The position numbers and the translations under genes were made by a program. From Beroe ovata (Eukaryota; Ctenophora; Nuda; Beroida; Beroidae), in assembly GCA_946803715.1 (NCBI GenBank), contig CAMPET010000394.1, positions 36,607 to 47,891 of the forward strand: a DNA stretch of 11,285 bases, given 5' to 3'. Shown here piece by piece: positions 7,437 to 11,285 of the stretch. Position 1 is the stretch's first letter. Each line of letters starts with the position of its first letter. The notes below the pieces were generated by a model. That model ran no database searches and was not told the origin of the DNA. It saw nothing but the letters and a program-made list of their open reading frames with translations.

Positions 7437-9813
7437 TCAAACGAGGATCGGATCTTGCATTTCGAGTGGCAGTTCAACTTTCTTGAACGTTTCCTCTACA
7501 CAGGCCGGATCAGCTAGACCACACTGTAGCCCCAGCCCAATTCCTGAGACCAGTTCATTATCAAATCATGCGACGATCAATTATAATGAACCAAATCAGG
7601 AACGTGTCGTTACCTTGAATGAACAGCATCATTGCATGGGAACACTTCTTGGTGGCTTCCTCCAGTGGCAGCAGATAACACGGACTAGGCTCGACAAGAG
7701 TGATGTCTTTACCAGAGAGATGCAGCTGTGCTCTGACGTCGACAGTAGCGTCGTTCCTCCACGATTGACGACCAGATATAACCAGACAGGGGGCCACTGA
7801 CTTAGCTAAAGGTGGGTTTATACGTGGTGAAATTGGGTGTGATGTCATTTCAAGCAAATGGCATGTCCAAAATGCTACCTCAAACAAGGAAATTCTAGAA
7901 ATTCCCTAGATATTCGGTTCGAAGCAGATTGACTCAATATTTTTCTCAATTGTTGCACGACGTACAAACTTGGTATTGTGTGCTATTTACCGGTGAATTG
8001 TGTATCAGGTATGGGAATTCTCCTGTAGAATGATTGCTCGTACTTGATGGCGTTGTTGATGTTAAGAGAAGTGAGCAGTCGCTCAGTCAGGTAATGCCTG
8101 AGATTATATGTCATGGTTATCTCACGCGTTATTTACAGGAATCACGCGTTATTGGAAGATCTCACGCGTTATTCGCCGAACAGTTCACTACTATGAACGC
8201 GTTTCATGTTCTTTTAGGCATCTCTCTGGTATTTATGAGCAAATGAATGACGAATGTACATTCATAGGTTTTATCAGCATTTCATCAACGCGTTTCATCA
8301 CGCGTTACACCACGCGTTACACCATGCGTTACCTAGAGTCAGTGAGAATGGGTGTTGGTGAGGACCGTCTACCGAACTGTTTATCCAGCAAGGTGCTAAC
8401 AAGTTCGGCTGGAGTCTTGCTCCGCACACCAACAACATCACTAGGCTTCATGATCTGATTGGAATGGAGAAAAATTTTATCCAGCTACCGCGGTAGTAAG
8501 ACGTTTTGTAGGACAAAATTATGAATCATTGCTGCAGACATAAGTGAACCTTGTGGTTTGTACTTATATCAAAATGGATGAATGAGCATTAAGTTGACAT
8601 GACTCGATGACATGAACCCACCAGGTCTGTTATCTTGTCCTGCGTCCACTTCACCCACGTCTCTGAGTCGTTAGTCACCTCCACCAAGATAGCTCCCAGC
8701 ACGTGTTTTGAGTGTTTCAACATGTACCGCAGAGCTGAGATTGGTCACGTGGTCAGAATCACGCGCCACGTGACTCATCACGCGTTATGTGTCACGTAAC
8801 AAAATCATAGCGTGACGTTGATCATCTTTTCATTGTTGGAATTAAAGTGACCACTTAGAATAATTAGCTGGTAAGTTTTCTCAAAATCACACATTTACAA
8901 GCGCATTGATTCAATCATTCTCCGACGTCTCTTCTCACCAATATTAGCTCCCGCCCCCACACCCAACAGCACCATTGACCCAGTAATATTGAGAGCTGAC
9001 CTCACATGAGTTATCACGTTTACCAGATCATCCAAACTGGAGTACTCGTTACAGATGTCCCCGGCGTCCTCTTCACATCCTGAGATAGTGGGTTACAATG
9101 TTACATGAGGGCGCTACGCACAGTGGAATACAATGTTACATGAGAGCGCTGCACACTGGTAAAAGTTATAGAGAGATGAACTCGCGCCGCACAGAGCCAT
9201 GCCTTTAGCTGAGGCAAGGGTAAACTGAACAAACAGGAGTGACGAAGCACCCTATTCGATAGAGTGATGGCAGCAATTCAACAGCGACAATTTCCCAACA
9301 TTTCTGTGACTTTGACTTTACCGGGAAGGTCGATGTGGTAGGTGACAAACTGGGAGAAGAATCTGGCCGCTTCTTCCCCAGAATTTTCCAGAGTCTTAAA
9401 CTGGGACTCGTGATCAAACCCGAAGTCGTGGAGCGTGATAAGTGGAGCTAGTCTGGCGTTGGTGCGCTCCCCCATGATAGACACGTTCACGGGGCCTGAG
9501 GAATGTGGAGACTTGAGACTATGGCTTGGAACAAACTCAAGCGTTTGAAGCGCATTCAAAGTTGAAGTAAAACCAGAGATTTGACGCAGAAGCAATTAAG
9601 TTTGTTATCATGATGCGAAACAAATTCTGTTGCGTGACTCATTCTCACGCGTGAGTCATTCCTACGCGTGATATGACCTGACCTGTGCGTGAGAACCAAC
9701 GCGTGACTCATTCTCGCGCGTGACTCACCACAATTCGTATCAACTCTGACATGTGTGCGTGGGAACGACGCCACACTGCACTCCAGCTTTATGTCTTGCA
9801 ACTGCGTTTCCAT
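7437..9813 (-). CDS. NDRG: Divergent N-myc downstream-regulated (NDRG) family protein, 8 exons
   Basis: Alpha/beta-hydrolase-fold protein of the NDRG family, which is generally non-catalytic and linked to stress, differentiation and trafficking. Coding exons, in order: 9813-9729, 9495-9322, 9079-8939, 8734-8622, 8454-8333, 8097-7991, 7805-7614, 7543-7437. All are GT-AG with agreeing phases, for 346 residues, close to the family norm. Landmarks: LHDFGFDH (50-57, family YHDVGLNH), TYHIDLPG (family CHVDAPG), GVGAGAN (126-132, family GVGAGAY) and LRYMLKHSKHVLGAILVEV (family LARYALNHP..EGLVLIN). WVKWTQDKI follows (family WMDWAA.KL), then CLVISG (family MLVVGD) and FIQGIG (family FLQGMG). The nucleophile elbow has Gly128 where a hydrolase has Ser, as expected for NDRG. 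It lacks the long C-terminal phospho-rich tail of vertebrate NDRG1. METQ is the likely start because an in-frame TAA lies upstream. Sequence is far from vertebrate paralogs, so no number is assigned. Confidence 0.88.
8122..8334. repeat. ACGCGT repeat array filling NDRG intron 5
   Basis: TCACGCGTTATT occurs at 8122, 8142 and 8162 with an exact 20-base period. AACGCGTTTCAT follows at 8196 and 8287. A 12-base tandem repeat then runs at 8299-8310 and 8311-8322 (CACGCGTTACAC twice) and 8323-8334 (CATGCGTTACCT). The last unit contains the exon 5 splice donor on the minus strand. Confidence 0.85.
8742..8800. repeat. CACGTG and ACGCGT motif cluster in NDRG intron 3
   Basis: Two perfect palindromic E-boxes (CACGTG) flank CACGCGC. 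They are followed by TGACTCATCACGCGTTATGT and TCACGTAAC. The motifs match those of introns 1 and 5, so this is likely another degenerate patch of the same repeat family. Its closeness to the exon 4 acceptor is noted. Confidence 0.55.
9094..9160. repeat. Two tandem copies of a ~35-base unit in NDRG intron 2
   Basis: TACAATGTTACATGAG followed by GGCGCTACGCACAGTGG (first copy) or AGCGCTGCACACTGG (second copy), with starts at 9094 and 9129. The copies are slightly diverged. Confidence 0.75.
9631..9729. repeat. ~17-base minisatellite in NDRG intron 1, containing the exon 1 donor
   Basis: Units of the type ACGCGTGACTCATTCTC start near 9631, 9647, 9664, 9686, 9699 and 9716; the middle ones are diverged. 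TGACTCA or TGAGTCA, the AP-1 consensus, occurs four times. The rightmost unit, read on the minus strand, is GTGAGTCACGCG and provides the exon 1 splice donor. Confidence 0.75.
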
Positions 9814-10223
9814 GATGCTAAGGTTTTTGAAGTGTTAGTATCTGAACAAAGGAGATACGAGTTTTGTCGGGAAATGAAATGAGAAATGTCGGGGGTAATC
9901 AAAACATTAAAAATGAACATGAATTTACCTTGCTCAAAGTTAAGGAAAGGAATTCATTAGCTAAAGCTGAGCAAGATTGAAAATCANATGTGTGCGTGGG
10001 AACGACGCCACACTGCACTCCAGCTTTATGTCTTGCAACTGCGTTTCCATGATGCTAAGGTTTTTGAAGTGTTAGTATCTGAACAAAGGAGATACGAGTT
10101 TTGTCGGGAAATGAAATGAGAAATGTCGGGGGTAATCAAAACATTAAAAATGAACATGAATTTACCTTGCTCAAAGTTAAGGAAAGGAATTCATTAGCTA
10201 AAGCTGAGCAAGATTGAAAATCA
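9751..10223. repeat. Exact 236-base duplication around a single N (probable assembly join)
   Basis: Bases 9751-9986 and 9988-10223 read identically, separated by one N at 9987. The first copy ends exactly at the N and the second begins right after it. Both contain NDRG exon 1 coding sequence (second copy: ATG at 10050, cut at 9988) and its 5' UTR. No divergence between copies is seen, which fits two overlapping contig ends joined without merging. Confidence 0.9.
9842..9928 (-). other. Possible 5' UTR intron of the NDRG gene
   Basis: On the minus strand an AAG|GTAAAT donor (intron starts at 9928) and a CTCCTTTGTTCAG acceptor (ends at 9842) would leave a 28-base leader before ATG 9813. The upstream exon has no usable ORF: its ATG runs into TAA after four codons. 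The same sites recur in the duplicated copy, 237 bases to the right. Confidence 0.45.
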
Positions 10224-10423
10224 AATAAAGTTATGAATGAAGTATCTGTTGAATCAATCAAATGAGAAGCAATGAAACGACAAGTAGTGATAAAGTAAAA
10301 TAGGTATTAAGATAAGAAGTGCGGTTAAATAGCTCGAAAATGAATAGTTTTTGGCCAGCAGTTCGGAATGATATAAAATTAAGAGATTAAGAGGTCAATC
10401 ACGTTTATCTGAGCATAAAATTC

Positions 10424-10498
10424 ATCGCCATAGCAACAATGACGCGTTGTCATGGTAACGTGTTGACTGTTGCCATGGTGACGTGTTGCCATGGTAAC
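10424..10498. promoter_or_regulatory. Cluster of RFX X-box-like palindromes
   Basis: GTTGTCATGGTAAC (10446-10459), GTTGCCATGGTGAC (10469-10482) and GTTGCCATGGTAAC (10485-10498) match the symmetrical RFX-family X-box. A weaker fourth, ATCGCCATAGCAAC, lies at 10424-10437. They sit between the stop codon of the rightmost gene and the NDRG 5' end. Binding is inferred; the spacing of 22, 23 and 16 bases also fits a small tandem repeat. Confidence 0.5.
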
Positions 10499-10508
10499 AC
10501 TGCGATGA

Positions 10509-10516
10509 TGACGTCA
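10509..10516. promoter_or_regulatory. Perfect CRE palindrome (TGACGTCA)
   Basis: The full CREB/ATF consensus lies 10 bases from the last X-box and directly next to the stop codon of the rightmost gene, thus formally in its 3' UTR. One 8-base match can arise by chance; the clustering makes it worth noting. Confidence 0.4.
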
Positions 10517-10657
10517 CTAGAACGCATACGTTGTCCTCATATCTTCCAACTTCTTGGAAACCTCACTCGGAGACCGGTCCAACTCGTCAGCGATTGTTTT
10601 CCTCTTGGCGGGGTCGAGACTGTTGTACTGCTCGCAGAGATCGCCGTCTATAGTCGC
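10517..10657 (-). CDS. Last coding exon of an unidentified gene
   Basis: After a strong CCTCCCCTCAG acceptor, only one frame is open, ending at TAG 10519-10517 (46 residues, ending in MRTTYAF). The peptide is polar, with two likely helices: DLCEQYNSLDPAKRKTIADE, then SPSEVSKKLEDM. The run KRKTIADEL-DRSPSEVSKKL resembles the second half of a helix-turn-helix or SANT/Myb-like domain, where a short turn joins two helices. I cannot assign a family from 46 residues. The rest of the gene lies beyond the window, as the sequence to the right shows no convincing further exon. Codon use and splice context support a real exon. Confidence 0.68.
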   Translation of the reverse strand, partial: ATIDGDLCEQYNSLDPAKRKTIADELDRSPSEVSKKLEDMRTTYAF

Positions 10658-11285
10658 CTGAGGGGAGGGGGGAATTAGCGAGAGTTATATCAGGGGTAAT
10701 AGGGTAATTGAAAGCTAAAAGGCTATAGAAGAGTCAAGACATTATACATGGAAATGTGTCGTCTCCAATTCCCCGATGAGCTAACGCGAAAATTCCTTCA
10801 TACTCACTATCAGCCATCGTTCCGCGAAAAAAATTGGCCGATTTTGGTGCGTCCCATTGATTTTCGTGTTTTTTCTAATAATGCTTCCCACGGGTTTGAA
10901 ATCGTGATTTTGGCGTGGCTTCATGGCGAGTATGAACTTTTCATGATCGTGACGAGGGTTTATATTTGTAGTGTCAGAGTAGAAGAGATTGTTTGGTGGA
11001 AAATTGGTGTCGTAAGTGCCGGTAAAGACTTCATTAGAGACTCTTAAAAACGGAGTATAAAAGTGTGGGATCAATCACTTCACTTCCTACCGATACTCAG
11101 ATCAGAAAATCAAAGAAATTTCTTTGTTTTATTTCCATACAAACACCACGTATTCCCATGTATTTTTGGACGCTGAATCGATTCCTGATCGTATTTTGGC
11201 CCTATCTCGCTTCCCTGAGGAGCTGTATGTCGTGTGACTCCGCATTTCAAATCCGAGAAGAAATTGGATTTTATCCAAGTTTCTC
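10658..11285. other. Probable intron of the rightmost gene, with a TATA-like element on the plus strand
   Basis: No exon with a good acceptor and donor is visible on the minus strand. On the plus strand GAGTATAAAAGTGTGG includes TATAAAAG at 11056-11063, a good TATA box, with 222 bases of sequence after it in the window. The nearby open frames (10748-11047 plus, 10781-11074 minus) look like chance. The stretch may contain a transposon fragment or LTR-like promoter, or an unrelated plus-strand promoter, but I see no supporting termini. Confidence 0.35.

Noticed and set aside
7423-7800. 125-codon plus-strand open frame
   Set aside because: It is the opposite strand of NDRG exons 7 and 8, whose frames, phases and motifs are coherent on the minus strand.
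9988-10050. Second NDRG first exon
   Set aside because: It is the duplicate across the N, truncated at the join, and so most likely an assembly product and not a second gene.
10748-11074. Overlapping ~97-99 codon frames on both strands
   Set aside because: Neither shows domain-like composition or splice context, and they lie on opposite strands of the same DNA, so chance is the simpler reading.

Overview
The window is nuclear DNA of a eukaryote, most likely an invertebrate animal. Genes are split by many short GT-AG introns (about 70 to 240 bases), the proteins are eukaryote-specific, and intergenic DNA carries small inverted-repeat elements. I cannot name the lineage from sequence alone.

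Left end: bases 1-279 (+) are the last coding part of a protein with TEAPKDV-type repeats and a C-terminus that looks like a GPI-anchor signal. Bases 280-2191 are intergenic. They hold a complex fold-back (MITE-like) element at 1112-1640, a small relative at 1869-1969 and a trinucleotide microsatellite.

Centre, minus strand: NOP2 (15 coding exons, 6007 down to 2192, 677 residues by my splicing) is the nucleolar 28S rRNA cytosine-5 methyltransferase. RRP36 (6906 down to 6172), an early pre-18S rRNA processing factor, lies 164 bases upstream of it. Two ribosome-biogenesis genes are thus packed head to tail.

Right part, minus strand: a divergent NDRG-family gene (8 coding exons, 9813 down to 7437, 346 residues). 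Several of its introns are filled with short ACGCGT-containing repeats, and two splice donors sit inside the first repeat unit. Its 5' end lies in a 236-base stretch that is repeated exactly on both sides of a single N (9987), most simply an unmerged contig overlap. Further right are a cluster of RFX X-box-like palindromes, a perfect CRE, and the last coding exon of an unidentified minus-strand gene (10657 down to 10517) followed by intron to the window end.

Four genes in a row are on the minus strand and the leftmost gene converges on them. All exon junctions given were derived by hand from open frame, GT-AG sites, phase agreement and family similarity. For the NOP2, RRP36 and NDRG models the exon lengths sum to a whole number of codons. 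No database search was run.
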